Shown piece by piece: positions 24,622-32,312 of a DNA stretch of 34,809 bases. The position numbers and the translations under genes were made by a program. The notes under the pieces are model-generated. The model made no database searches and had not been told where the DNA came from. It saw only the letters and a list, made by a program, of their open reading frames with translations. The stretch covers positions 1 through 34,809 of the forward strand of contig JBDSZL010000003.1 in the NCBI GenBank assembly GCA_039925145.1, written 5' to 3'. The stretch is from JBDSZL01 sp039925145. GTDB lineage: Bacteria > Acidobacteriota > Vicinamibacteria > Vicinamibacterales > SCN-69-37. The first letter of the stretch is position 1, and each line of letters starts with the position of its first letter.

Positions 24622-25104
24622 TCAGATCATGCCCTTGCAGCCGGGGCGGCACCGGCATGGGATACCCGCATCGCCGCCGGTGTTGTAGTTGTAGGTCAGC
24701 TCTTCATCAGGGGCAATGGTGCGCGCCGCCCGGATCCAGATCGTGTCACCGACGATGTGCACGTAGCAGTTGGGGCGGCACGAATGGTTGATGAAGCGTG
24801 CAATGTTGCCGCCGACCGAGGCGTCCCGGACAAAGCGGCTGTTGATCGTAAAGCACCAGATCCGGCCGCGGGGCACTTGGCGTGCCTCCCGAACCGAGCT
24901 CTCGCGCTTGCTGATCTTCTCGCCCGCATAGTCGACGATTCTGGAATTCTTGGTAATGCGCTCTCCCGCATAGACCCCCCATCCCGATATGACGGAGCGG
25001 CGGCGCTCGATGGCCTTTAAATACTGCTGGCTTGAACGTTGGCGCGACATCTGCAGATTGTAATGCGCGAGAGTCTTGACCTGGTCCAGACGAGGTAGCG
25101 TCAC
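24622..25104 (-). CDS. SET-domain protein (putative protein lysine methyltransferase)
   Basis: This 160-aa protein consists almost only of a SET domain, the lysine methyltransferase fold best known from eukaryotic chromatin. Landmarks are GWGVYAGERITKNSRIVDYAGE at the N-side, GNIARFINHSCRPNCYV (NHSCxPN, 106-113, part of the AdoMet pseudoknot), ELTYNYN (135-141) and a post-SET cysteine triad CRCRPGC (C150, C152, C156) that would bind zinc with the core Cys. All key elements look intact. The start is uncertain: GTG 25104 or ATG 25050, neither with a clear ribosome binding site. The target protein is unknown. It is upstream of pepF and divergent from a radical SAM gene. Confidence 0.85.
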   Translation of the reverse strand: MTLPRLDQVKTLAHYNLQMSRQRSSQQYLKAIERRRSVISGWGVYAGERITKNSRIVDYAGEKISKRESSVREARQVPRGRIWCFTINSRFVRDASVGGNIARFINHSCRPNCYVHIVGDTIWIRAARTIAPDEELTYNYNTGGDAGIPCRCRPGCKGMI

Positions 25105-25133
25105 TCACTTCGGCTGCTCACGCTCCCCGGCGT

Positions 25134-26150
25134 GTGGTGCGCATGCGGTTACAGACAAAATTACATCGGAACTGGCGGGGCTTCTGGAAGCTCGTCCACA
25201 GCGTCGTCGATACGGGCCACCCGTTTCTCGTGCATCTCGTGCCCATCCGGCGCTGCAACATCGAGTGCGGCTACTGCAACGAGTACGACAAGGTGTCGCA
25301 GCCGGTGCCACTCGATGTGATGCTCCAGCGCGTCGATCAACTGGCGGCGCTCGGCACCTCCTCAATTGCGTTCAGTGGTGGCGAGCCGTTGCTCCACCCA
25401 CAGCTCGACGACATCATCCGGGCGATTCGTGGCCACGGCATGATGGCGGCGCTCATCACGAACGGCTATTTCCTGTCACCGGCACGCATCCGCAGCCTGA
25501 ACGACGCCGGGCTCGACTTCTGCCAGATCAGCATCGACAACGTCGAGCCCGACGACATCAGCAAAAAGAGCCTGCGGCTGCTCGACAAGAAACTGCAGTG
25601 GCTGGCCGAGTTCGCCGAGTTCGATGTGAACATCAACTCGGTGCTCGGTGGTGGGGTCCGCAATCCTGAAGACGCGCAGGTCATCACGGCGCGCGCGCGC
25701 GAGCTGGGCTTTTCGACCTCGCTCGGGATCATCCACGGCAGCGACGGTCACCTGCGGCCGCTCGACACCCGTTCGAGGCAGATCTTCGACGAAGTCACGC
25801 GAGACCTCAAAGACACCGACAGCGTCTTCAAGAATCTGTATTCCAGCATCCACGGGTTTCAGCAGAATCTCGTCGAGGGCAAACCCAATACCTGGTACTG
25901 CCGCGCCGGTGCCCGCTATCTGTACGTCTGCGAGGATGGTCTCGTGCACTGGTGCTCGCAGCAACGCGGCACGCCCGGCATCCCGCTGGCCCAGTACACC
26001 ATCGAGAACATCCGGACCGAATATATGCGGCCGAAATCCTGCGCGCCGTATTGCACAATCGGATGCGTCCACCGCGTCTCGCCGCTCGACTCGTGGCGAA
26101 ATCCACAGACCGACCGGGTGCCCGAGACGCCGGGCCTCAGGATGGCCTGA
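25134..26150 (+). CDS. Radical SAM protein with C-terminal cysteine cluster (SPASM/twitch-like), substrate unknown
   Basis: The core has PIRRCNIECGYCNEYD (CxxxCxxC at 41, 45, 48), FSGGEPLLHP and QISIDNVEPDD, so SAM cleavage with a 4Fe-4S cluster is expected. The C-terminal third contains WYCRAGARYLYVCEDGLVHW followed by CSQQRG and SCAPYCTIGCVHR, two cysteine groups consistent with an auxiliary cluster as in SPASM or twitch proteins. Related Acidobacterial proteins are annotated only as radical SAM. Possible starts are GTG 25134, GTG 25137 and ATG 25143. It overlaps the methyltransferase gene tail-to-tail by 14 nt and is divergent from the SET gene by only 29 nt. Confidence 0.85.
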   Translation: MVRMRLQTKLHRNWRGFWKLVHSVVDTGHPFLVHLVPIRRCNIECGYCNEYDKVSQPVPLDVMLQRVDQLAALGTSSIAFSGGEPLLHPQLDDIIRAIRGHGMMAALITNGYFLSPARIRSLNDAGLDFCQISIDNVEPDDISKKSLRLLDKKLQWLAEFAEFDVNINSVLGGGVRNPEDAQVITARARELGFSTSLGIIHGSDGHLRPLDTRSRQIFDEVTRDLKDTDSVFKNLYSSIHGFQQNLVEGKPNTWYCRAGARYLYVCEDGLVHWCSQQRGTPGIPLAQYTIENIRTEYMRPKSCAPYCTIGCVHRVSPLDSWRNPQTDRVPETPGLRMA

Positions 26151-26934
26151 CCTCGGGCTTGACGACCACCGTCGCCAGCAGGTAGCCGTGGCGTCGTACG
26201 GCCGGCATGTGGCGATCGAGAAAGACGAACGGGCTTACAAGCGCGCCGGTGACGTGCGCGAGGGGCCGGCACCAAACGTGGCACGCCAGGTCGAGCATCC
26301 GGAGCCACCCTGGCATGAAGAGGATGGCGGTCTCGGCCACAATCACCAGTCCAGCCGCTTCGAGCAGTTGCCTCAGCCCGCGCCGTGAATACGACTTCTC
26401 GTAGCCGTAGCCATACTGTCCGACGGCCTGCAGCGCCCGCGCGAAGGCCGGACGCAGGAACGGATCGAACCGGTTCGGCACGCCGACGATGGCGCGTCCG
26501 CCAGGTTTGAGGACACGGGCGATTTCCAATACGGCGCCTTGCGTGTCGTCGAAGTGTTCGATCGTGCCCATCGAGTAGATCAGGTCGAAGCTTCCATCGC
26601 AAAACGGCAGGTCGCGCACGTCACCGACCACGCTCTTCAGTGCCTCGGCGCCTGGCCCGAAGGCGTGCCGCGCCTGCGCCACGATCGGTGGCGAGATATC
26701 GACGCCGTACGTCTGCGCCCCCTGGCGACTCGCCCAGGCCAGGATGCGCGTGTTCTTGGCCTCGTCCCACAAGTCCGTCTTCAGAATCCTGGCGCCCGGC
26801 AGTGAGGGGAAATGTTCGGTGAACAGCCGACGCTCATTGTCGGCGTAGTAGCGCGTCGACGCGGCGCCGTCGAGGTCCGGAAAGGTCGCGCCGACCTCGT
26901 GCCAGAAGTCCTGATAGGTGGAGCGGGGCGTCAC
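26137..26934 (-). CDS. Class I SAM-dependent methyltransferase, last gene of the exosortase operon
   Basis: This 265-aa protein has a Rossmann methyltransferase domain with an altered motif I: ILKTDLWDEAKNTRILAWAS replaces the usual DxGxGxG, followed by YGVDIS (post-I), VVGDVRDLPFCDGSFDLIYS and MGTIEHFDD (motifs II/III) and RVLKPGGRAIVGVPN. The FDLIYSMGTIEHF and LKPGG blocks make the family certain. A hydrophobic C-terminal part (MLDLACHVWCRPLAHVTG) may contact the membrane. The start is GTG 26934, overlapping the upstream gene as GTGA; the open frame continues far upstream inside that gene but is a shadow. The acceptor, perhaps a glycan or lipid, is unknown. Confidence 0.82.
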   Translation of the reverse strand: MTPRSTYQDFWHEVGATFPDLDGAASTRYYADNERRLFTEHFPSLPGARILKTDLWDEAKNTRILAWASRQGAQTYGVDISPPIVAQARHAFGPGAEALKSVVGDVRDLPFCDGSFDLIYSMGTIEHFDDTQGAVLEIARVLKPGGRAIVGVPNRFDPFLRPAFARALQAVGQYGYGYEKSYSRRGLRQLLEAAGLVIVAETAILFMPGWLRMLDLACHVWCRPLAHVTGALVSPFVFLDRHMPAVRRHGYLLATVVVKPEVRPS

Positions 26935-28895
26935 GATTGGCCGTCCTCGCGCACGAGCCAGCGCCAGGCTCCCACCGCCACCGAGAGCGCGCGCGGGTCG
27001 CCGTTGCCCGCGACCCGGGCGGCGACCGTCGGGCCGTCTCGGTCGAGAAATCGCAACTGATGCTCGCCGGGCTGCAGTACCAACGGCCCGACTTGATACT
27101 GCTGGCGTGACGCTTGAACAACCAGGGGCTCGAGCGGCGCGCGGTCCAGGCTGATCTGAAGATGGCGGGCGCGGGCAAGGCTCACCAGTTCGATGGTGAG
27201 CGTGGCGGTGACCGGACGCGATTGCGTATTCGAGACCGTCCAGAAGGCATCGCCTGCCATCCATCGCCACGACCATGAGGCATCGTGTTCGCGATTGAAG
27301 AAGCCACTCATGGCCTCGGTGCGGACGCCCGGGTCGGGTGTGGTGACACGAAAGACTTCCGCCGCGTCGAATCCGATCACAGGCTGCAGGCCAGGCGGCA
27401 CCGAGCGCGCCAGCAGCCAGCGTCCGTCTGCAGTCTCACGTCGCACGATCAGGTAGCTGTACCCACGAGAGGCGAGGCTCTCTCCCAGGTTGGGCTCGGT
27501 GCAGTCGGTTGTGGGGCTGCTCATGGTGATGCGTGCGCGGGTGAGCCACGGCACCGATGCGGTCTCCGGCGTCAACGGCGCGCAGTCCAGGGCGAGCGAC
27601 GGCTGAGGCTGCTCGACGATCCACCGGTGCGCGACCGTGGGCAGCACGTCGCGCCACAAGGCGGAGGGCCGCACGAAATCCTCGAACGCCATCAGACTGA
27701 CCAGCGATGCGCACAGCATCGCGGCTGGCCTGGTGCCCTGCCGACGAAGCCAGTCGACCCCGATGCCGGCCAACAGCACGGCCATCAGCTGCACCACGAC
27801 TCCGAATCTGGCGTAGGCGCGAAACATCGGCGCCACGGCGTATAGCCACGCGGAGGGACGCATGAGCATCACGCCGTGGATCGATCGTTCCGGAGACAGC
27901 GAACACAATAGGGCCACCGCAGCGACGAGCGCGAGAACGGGGACCGACCGAAGGGTGGGAGACCGTCGTCTGTGAACCGCGGCGGCCACGACAGCGATTA
28001 GACCGAGCGCCACGACCGATCCGCCGAGCGCCAGCTGTTGTTCGAGCAGGCCCGTGTCGACCGCGGCAGCGCTCCACACCCGTCGCGCGGCCGCCCCCAG
28101 CAGCGGGTGCACGACCGGGGGCACGAGGTAGCTCCACCACTTGGCGCTGTAGAGGAACAGATCCGCGTAGGGGGCCGCGTACGACGCGCGATGATCGAGC
28201 AGGCCGCCGGTCCACGATGCGTATATCAGCCCGGTGACGACCACCACCGTGAGCGTGGCGATCGTCAGGCCGAGCTGTCGCCGCGCGCCGGGTTGGCCAC
28301 GGCGCACAAGGAGCCAGTAGGCGGCGCCAGCCATCGGCGTCACGACAGCCGCAATGAATCCACCGTAGAAGTTCGAGAGCGTCCCCGCGATGGCGGCTCC
28401 GGCGAGCAGGCTCATCGCCGCGGGCGTGGCAGCGTCCAGACAGCGCCACAACGCAAGCAGGTACAGGGGCAGCCACTGCGTCTGCGCGATGTGCGGGTGA
28501 TAGGCGGCCTGAGCGAGGTGGAACGGCGAGAACGCGTACGCGAGCGCGCTGACGGCAGCGGCGCCTCGGGAGAGCATGACGTGCCGCGCCAGCAGATAAG
28601 CCGCCGCGGCAGCGAGGGGAAACGAGATCAGGACCAGCCAGTTGTACGCGGCCACCCCGCCAGCGACCCGCGCGAGCATGGCCCCGGGCACGTCGGTGAC
28701 CGGCTGGGAGTAGGCGGTCATGCGGACGGGACCCTCGAACTGGCGCATGACAGTGAACGGATCGTGGTGTCGCCCGACACTCTCCGCGCCGAAGACCCGT
28801 CGCGATGGTGCGATCAGAACGGGTGCGCCCAGCACGCCGGTCATCATCGTCGCCAGCGCCGTGATCGCGACCAGCTCAACGAGTCGGCCGCGCAC
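26931..28895 (-). CDS. Polytopic membrane protein, GT-C glycosyltransferase-like, with C-terminal extracytoplasmic domain
   Basis: This 654-aa protein has about ten to twelve hydrophobic segments in residues 1-430 and a soluble beta-rich domain from about 450 to 654. The sequence AYNWLVLISFPLAAAAAYLL, SALAYAFSPFHLAQAAYHPH and TQWLPLYLLALWR matches the block found in large membrane proteins related to GT-C or YfhO-type glycosyltransferases; HDPFTVMRQ near residue 44 could hold the loop-1 acidic residue. It may move a lipid-linked sugar. The start is GTG 28895, overlapping the exosortase-like gene by 20 nt, so it is translated with it. The specific activity is not known. Confidence 0.7.
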   Translation of the reverse strand: MRGRLVELVAITALATMMTGVLGAPVLIAPSRRVFGAESVGRHHDPFTVMRQFEGPVRMTAYSQPVTDVPGAMLARVAGGVAAYNWLVLISFPLAAAAAYLLARHVMLSRGAAAVSALAYAFSPFHLAQAAYHPHIAQTQWLPLYLLALWRCLDAATPAAMSLLAGAAIAGTLSNFYGGFIAAVVTPMAGAAYWLLVRRGQPGARRQLGLTIATLTVVVVTGLIYASWTGGLLDHRASYAAPYADLFLYSAKWWSYLVPPVVHPLLGAAARRVWSAAAVDTGLLEQQLALGGSVVALGLIAVVAAAVHRRRSPTLRSVPVLALVAAVALLCSLSPERSIHGVMLMRPSAWLYAVAPMFRAYARFGVVVQLMAVLLAGIGVDWLRRQGTRPAAMLCASLVSLMAFEDFVRPSALWRDVLPTVAHRWIVEQPQPSLALDCAPLTPETASVPWLTRARITMSSPTTDCTEPNLGESLASRGYSYLIVRRETADGRWLLARSVPPGLQPVIGFDAAEVFRVTTPDPGVRTEAMSGFFNREHDASWSWRWMAGDAFWTVSNTQSRPVTATLTIELVSLARARHLQISLDRAPLEPLVVQASRQQYQVGPLVLQPGEHQLRFLDRDGPTVAARVAGNGDPRALSVAVGAWRWLVREDGQS

Positions 28896-30195
28896 GTCTG
28901 ATCACCGCGGCGAGCATCAGCACAGGGGCGACCACTGCCCATCCACGCACGTCGCGCACATGGAGCGCGGGCTGGCCGGCCGTTCCAGCCGCAACCAGAA
29001 TCATCAGAGTGGCCACCTGTGTGACGCTCAACAGGGCCATGCCAGCACCGAGCCCCGTCCACGCAGTCGGATAGCAGGTCGCAATCCAGAGGCCGAGAAA
29101 GAGCGCAATCTGGAAGGGCGGCAGCAGCGCCATGGCGCCTTGCGGGTCCGACCACCCGACCGGTGCCAACTGCCTGTACAAAGGGCCGCACACCACCATG
29201 AACAGCACTGCAGCAGAGAGGCCTGCGAGTGCGTAGCCCATTGCGGCGACGCCGCGATGCCGCCACAGCGCCGCCCCGCACACCAGCACGACCCCTACCA
29301 GCAACTGGAAGAAGGCATGCACGAAAAAGAGTGAGGTGGGTGTGACTCCGGGCAGAGCCACCACGAGCAGCCGTACGACGGCGAGTGCCGCGAACAAGGG
29401 CAGCGCCGCAGCGATTCCGAGGGCTCTTCGGGGCCACGTGCGCGTCCAGCTGCAGACGGCGGCCAGGTACACGGGGATGACCGGCGTGAGGATGCACTCC
29501 TGGGTGACGAGGACGCCGCCGGCGCGGGTCCAGAGCACATTGCCGGCCGCATGGGCGCTGACGCCTGCCACCGTGAGCGAGGCGGCGGCGGCGCTCGCCA
29601 CGAGGCCCCCCAGCGCGAACACCGACGCGCTCTGCAGGTAGATCGGGGACGCCGCCACGAAGACCACCAGAAACACGAGCGTCAGCGGGACGAAACGGCG
29701 CCACGAGTGCGGCAGAACTTGTGCCTCGTGCGTGGTGCGTCGCTCGGCGTATCGCATCCACCCGAAGACATAACTGGCAATCGCCAGCGTGAGCACGGCC
29801 GGCCAGATATAGAGGTGGAGCACACTGAACGTCACCGGCCGGGCGGCCACGAGCCCGAGTGTCCCGATTCGCGCCGTGTTCAGCACCAGCACCAGCGCCA
29901 CGCCGCACGCCGAACCGGCCAGTCGCCTCCCCCACGCCACCGGGTAGGCGAGAATCGCGGCCAGACAGAGCGCCAGCGCGTCGGCCCCGCTGCATGCGGC
30001 GGTCGTCACGATCGTCGCGGTCGGCGCACCGAACAGATGCGCGGCGGCCCATCCCTGGGCGCGCGTGACCGGGAGCACCAGATGCGTTTCGATCACGCCC
30101 AACCGCAGGACCGCAAACAACAGCAGGCTTCCAGCGAGCGCCCGGACGACGAACTCAATGGGAACGGGGCGCCTGTGGACTGTGTCCATATCCAT
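28876..30195 (-). CDS. Tandem exosortase-like membrane protein (two C-R-H cores)
   Basis: This 439-aa protein has many membrane spans and two exosortase/archaeosortase-type catalytic sets. Core 1 is TAACSGADAL (C68), LNTARIGTLG (R109) and SVLHLYIWP (H127). Core 2 is VTQECILTP (C234), AVVRLLVV (R275) and FFVHAFFQ (H293). Both have identical spacing, C to R 41 and R to H 18, and a WxRR motif at the same offset (21-24 after the Cys). Exosortases cleave and transfer proteins at a C-terminal sorting signal; single-core members are the norm. The remaining C-terminal 130 residues add further spans. ATG 30195 (or 30189) overlaps the SpeD-like gene by about 40 nt. A likely substrate lies divergently at 30651. 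Confidence 0.8.
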   Translation of the reverse strand: MDMDTVHRRPVPIEFVVRALAGSLLLFAVLRLGVIETHLVLPVTRAQGWAAAHLFGAPTATIVTTAACSGADALALCLAAILAYPVAWGRRLAGSACGVALVLVLNTARIGTLGLVAARPVTFSVLHLYIWPAVLTLAIASYVFGWMRYAERRTTHEAQVLPHSWRRFVPLTLVFLVVFVAASPIYLQSASVFALGGLVASAAAASLTVAGVSAHAAGNVLWTRAGGVLVTQECILTPVIPVYLAAVCSWTRTWPRRALGIAAALPLFAALAVVRLLVVALPGVTPTSLFFVHAFFQLLVGVVLVCGAALWRHRGVAAMGYALAGLSAAVLFMVVCGPLYRQLAPVGWSDPQGAMALLPPFQIALFLGLWIATCYPTAWTGLGAGMALLSVTQVATLMILVAAGTAGQPALHVRDVRGWAVVAPVLMLAAVIRRARPTR

Positions 30196-30541
30196 CGACG
30201 CGCGGAATTTCCTGGACGGACACGACCGAGGCCCCGAGCGACCGGCCGATGTCGGCGATGGCGGCCAGACTCTTGAAGCTGCGCGAACACGAGAAGATGT
30301 CGACGTTGACGGTGCCGGTCTCGGGCCAGGTGTGCAGCACTGCATGTGATTCGGCGAGCACCGCCACGCACGTCAGCCCGGCACCGGGGAAACTGTGCGT
30401 CAGCACCTGCACGACTGTTGCCCCCGCACGCTCGAGCGCCCCGATGAACGCGGCGGAGATGACCTCCGCGGTCAACCCAGCCACGGCCGTGCACGTCTCC
30501 AGGTCGACTGAGTACAGCACCGGTTGGTCGTGAACGCCCAT
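30155..30541 (-). CDS. SpeD-like pyruvoyl-dependent decarboxylase (AdoMet decarboxylase family)
   Basis: This 128-aa protein has the full pattern of self-processing prokaryotic AdoMet decarboxylase: LAESHAVLHTWPETGTVNVD, with the cleavage Ser S65 in ESH, H70 in HTWPE and the catalytic Cys C85 in DIFSCS. These positions match T. maritima SpeD (S63, H68, C83) shifted by two. FPGAGLTCVAVLAESH precedes it, as in the family. Processing would yield a pyruvoyl group. SpeD homologues include enzymes that decarboxylate arginine or ornithine instead, so the substrate is open. No spermidine synthase gene lies nearby; instead it heads an operon with an exosortase-like gene. Confidence 0.85.
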   Translation of the reverse strand: MGVHDQPVLYSVDLETCTAVAGLTAEVISAAFIGALERAGATVVQVLTHSFPGAGLTCVAVLAESHAVLHTWPETGTVNVDIFSCSRSFKSLAAIADIGRSLGASVVSVQEIPRVDGYGHSPQAPRSH

Positions 30542-30574
30542 CCTGGCAAGTTAACTCACCGCCACGGTCGCAGG

Positions 30575-30590
30575 TGTCCCAAACGGAACA
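30575..30590. promoter_or_regulatory. Candidate regulator site in the divergent promoter region
   Basis: TGTCCC-AAAC-GGAACA is an imperfect inverted repeat (5 of 6 half-site bases match) centred in the 109-bp space between the SpeD-like operon and the DUF3494 gene. A similar TGTCCC-GTCG-GA begins at 32217 in the leader of the nearby Crp/Fnr-type gene. Control by that regulator is inference only. Confidence 0.3.
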
Positions 30591-30650
30591 TCGATTGAGA
30601 TCCCGTTGCCGCTACTCTGGTCGTACCTGCACCGCAATGAGACTCACCCT

Positions 30651-31487
30651 ATGATCAGAACCAGCTCGTCGGTTTCGGCGTGCGCGGGGCTTGTCGCTCT
30701 GCTGTGCGTGTCCTCCATCGCCTCCGCGCAGGTGGCGCCGACGCTCGGCCTGGCCGACCAGTTCGGCGTACTCGGCAATTCGGGCGTCACTGGCTCGAGT
30801 GGATCCGGCACGGTCGTGATCGGTGATGTCGGATCCACGCCGACCTCTTCCATCACGAACTTTCCTCCGTCGACCGCGGCCGCGCCGTACACCGTGCACG
30901 TCGCCAATGACGCCGTGGTGCAACAGGCACGGCTGGCGGCCATCGCGGCGTACAACTCGCTGCTCATTCAAGGCTCGGGCACGGTGCTCCCGGACAACCT
31001 CGCCACCGCGGGAGCTCTCGGCCCGGGGATCTACTCGTTCGTCACGGGTGCCGCAGACCTGCCGGCGGGCACAACGCTGACGCTCAATGGCTCCGGCGTG
31101 TTCATCTTCAACGTCGGCAGTTCGCTGACCGCCAATGTCGGCTCCACGGTGGTGGGGAATGCGAATCCCTGCAACATCTACTGGCGGGTCGGATCCTCCG
31201 CCACGCTGAACGGGGTCAACTTCAGAGGAACCGTCATCTCGACAGCTGACATCTCGCTCGGCTCGAGCACCAGTCTTGAAGGGCGGGCACTCGCCGGAAT
31301 TGGCGCGACGGGCGCCATCACCATGGCGGGAGCCGGAGGCAATTCGATTGGCGGCTGCAGCGGCGCACCCATCGGCGCCGTCCCTACCCTGCCCCAGGTC
31401 TTTGCCGTCGTGCTCGCCGCAGGACTCGTTGCGCTTGGTTACGTGACGCTACGGCAGAGGAAGGTCGCCGCCGAGCGCAGGGCGTGA
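30651..31487 (+). CDS. DUF3494 ice-binding-like/adhesin protein with VPTLP C-terminal sorting signal
   Basis: This 278-aa exported protein has a signal peptide (CAGLVALLCVSSIASAQ, cleavage near residue 27), a DUF3494 beta-solenoid (about 30-238) and a C-terminal anchor. The solenoid shows LGLADQFGVLGNSGVT, LGPGIYSFVTGAADLPAGT, LNGSGVFIFNVGSSLT and FRGTVISTADISLGSSTSLE with GRALAGIGATGAITM, the standard ice-binding family sequence. The tail is VPTLPQ (244-249), a hydrophobic span FAVVLAAGLVALGYVTL and a basic end RQRKVAAERR, an IPTL/VPTLP-type CTERM signal recognised by exosortases. It is divergent from the exosortase-like operon and probably its substrate. ATG 30651 is preferred; the 15 codons before it do not resemble a signal. 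Confidence 0.88.
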   Translation: MIRTSSSVSACAGLVALLCVSSIASAQVAPTLGLADQFGVLGNSGVTGSSGSGTVVIGDVGSTPTSSITNFPPSTAAAPYTVHVANDAVVQQARLAAIAAYNSLLIQGSGTVLPDNLATAGALGPGIYSFVTGAADLPAGTTLTLNGSGVFIFNVGSSLTANVGSTVVGNANPCNIYWRVGSSATLNGVNFRGTVISTADISLGSSTSLEGRALAGIGATGAITMAGAGGNSIGGCSGAPIGAVPTLPQVFAVVLAAGLVALGYVTLRQRKVAAERRA

Positions 31488-31492
31488 CGTGT

Positions 31493-32161
31493 TCAGTCGT
31501 GCAACACGATGCTCAGGAGCGAGCTGTTGATCTTCAGGCTGCCGTTGTATTCGATCAACCCAAGCTTCCGGAATTTGTTCATGAAGAAGTTCACCCGCGT
31601 GCGCGTGGTGCCCACCATCTCCGCCAGCGTCTCCTGTGAAATCTTCGGGAGCGTCCGTGTCGGGTGCGGATAGCCGTACCGGGCGAGCAACAGCAATGTC
31701 CGCGCGAGCCGCTTCTCGCTCGAGTTGAAGAGCTGATCGACGAGATCGGCTTCGATGCGCATGTTGCGCGTCAGCATGTGGCCGATGAAGCGATCGGAGA
31801 ATTCAGAGTCGTCGTGCAGCAGCCGGGCCATGATCAGCTTGTCGATCACCAGCACGCTGCTCGCCGCAACGGCCGTCGCCGTGCCGACACGCACGGACTG
31901 GCCAGCAAGCGCGCCCTCCCCAACAAAATCGCCGGGGCCGAGCATGGCGATGACCGCCTCCTTGCCGATCCGCGACAGCACCGACAGCTTGATCATTCCC
32001 TTCTGGATATATCGGACGTCGTCTCCCACATCGCCCTGCGAGAACGCGACCTGGCCTCTGCGATAGTGAACAACACGGCGCGGCTCATTTGCCGCGGACA
32101 GATAACGCTCAACGTCAAACAGTCGAGGGAGCGCCTTGGCCGGACGTTTGGTCACTGCCAT
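31493..32161 (-). CDS. Crp/Fnr-family transcriptional regulator
   Basis: This 222-aa protein has a cyclic-nucleotide-binding fold (residues 30-115: HYRRGQVAFSQGDVGDDVRY, GKEAVIAMLGPGDFVGEGAL), a dimerisation helix and a winged HTH (165-210: ISQETLAEMVGTTRTRVNFF, MNKFRKLGLIEYNG). The FVGEGAL phosphate-cassette-like part differs from the canonical FGE-x-RA(A/S) of cAMP-binding CRP, so another ligand or none is possible. There are no cysteines for an Fe-S cluster, so it is not FNR. It is convergent with the DUF3494 gene, 5 nt apart, and may regulate that locus. Similar regulators are frequent next to exosortase loci in Acidobacteria, as far as I recall. Confidence 0.88.
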   Translation of the reverse strand: MAVTKRPAKALPRLFDVERYLSAANEPRRVVHYRRGQVAFSQGDVGDDVRYIQKGMIKLSVLSRIGKEAVIAMLGPGDFVGEGALAGQSVRVGTATAVAASSVLVIDKLIMARLLHDDSEFSDRFIGHMLTRNMRIEADLVDQLFNSSEKRLARTLLLLARYGYPHPTRTLPKISQETLAEMVGTTRTRVNFFMNKFRKLGLIEYNGSLKINSSLLSIVLHD

Positions 32162-32170
32162 GATCGAGAA

Positions 32171-32260
32171 GGCCTTTCAAATCAGCTCTGAGTAATTGAA
32201 AGAGCGTCGAGCGGTGTGTCCCGTCGGAGTATCAGCCACACACCTGCTCTTTGCAAGGCC
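32171..32260. promoter_or_regulatory. Nested inverted repeats in the leader of the Crp/Fnr-type gene
   Basis: Three exact inverted pairs are nested: GGCCTT (32171-32176) with AAGGCC (32255-32260), AAAGAGC (32199-32205) with GCTCTTT (32246-32252), and GGTGTGT (32213-32219) with ACACACC (32238-32244). The inner loop is 18 nt. The structure begins only 10 nt upstream of the regulator start and could be a leader RNA hairpin or overlapping operators. No ribosome binding site is visible between it and the gene. Confidence 0.45.
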
Positions 32261-32312
32261 TATAAGACGATTCCGTCGACGCATATGGCGTGACGGCCCG
32301 TTAATGTAGGTT

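Noticed and set aside
26935..27276. N-terminal extension of the methyltransferase
   Set aside because: It lies inside the membrane-protein gene in another frame, with Arg/Pro-rich shadow sequence; GTG 26934 gives the natural start.
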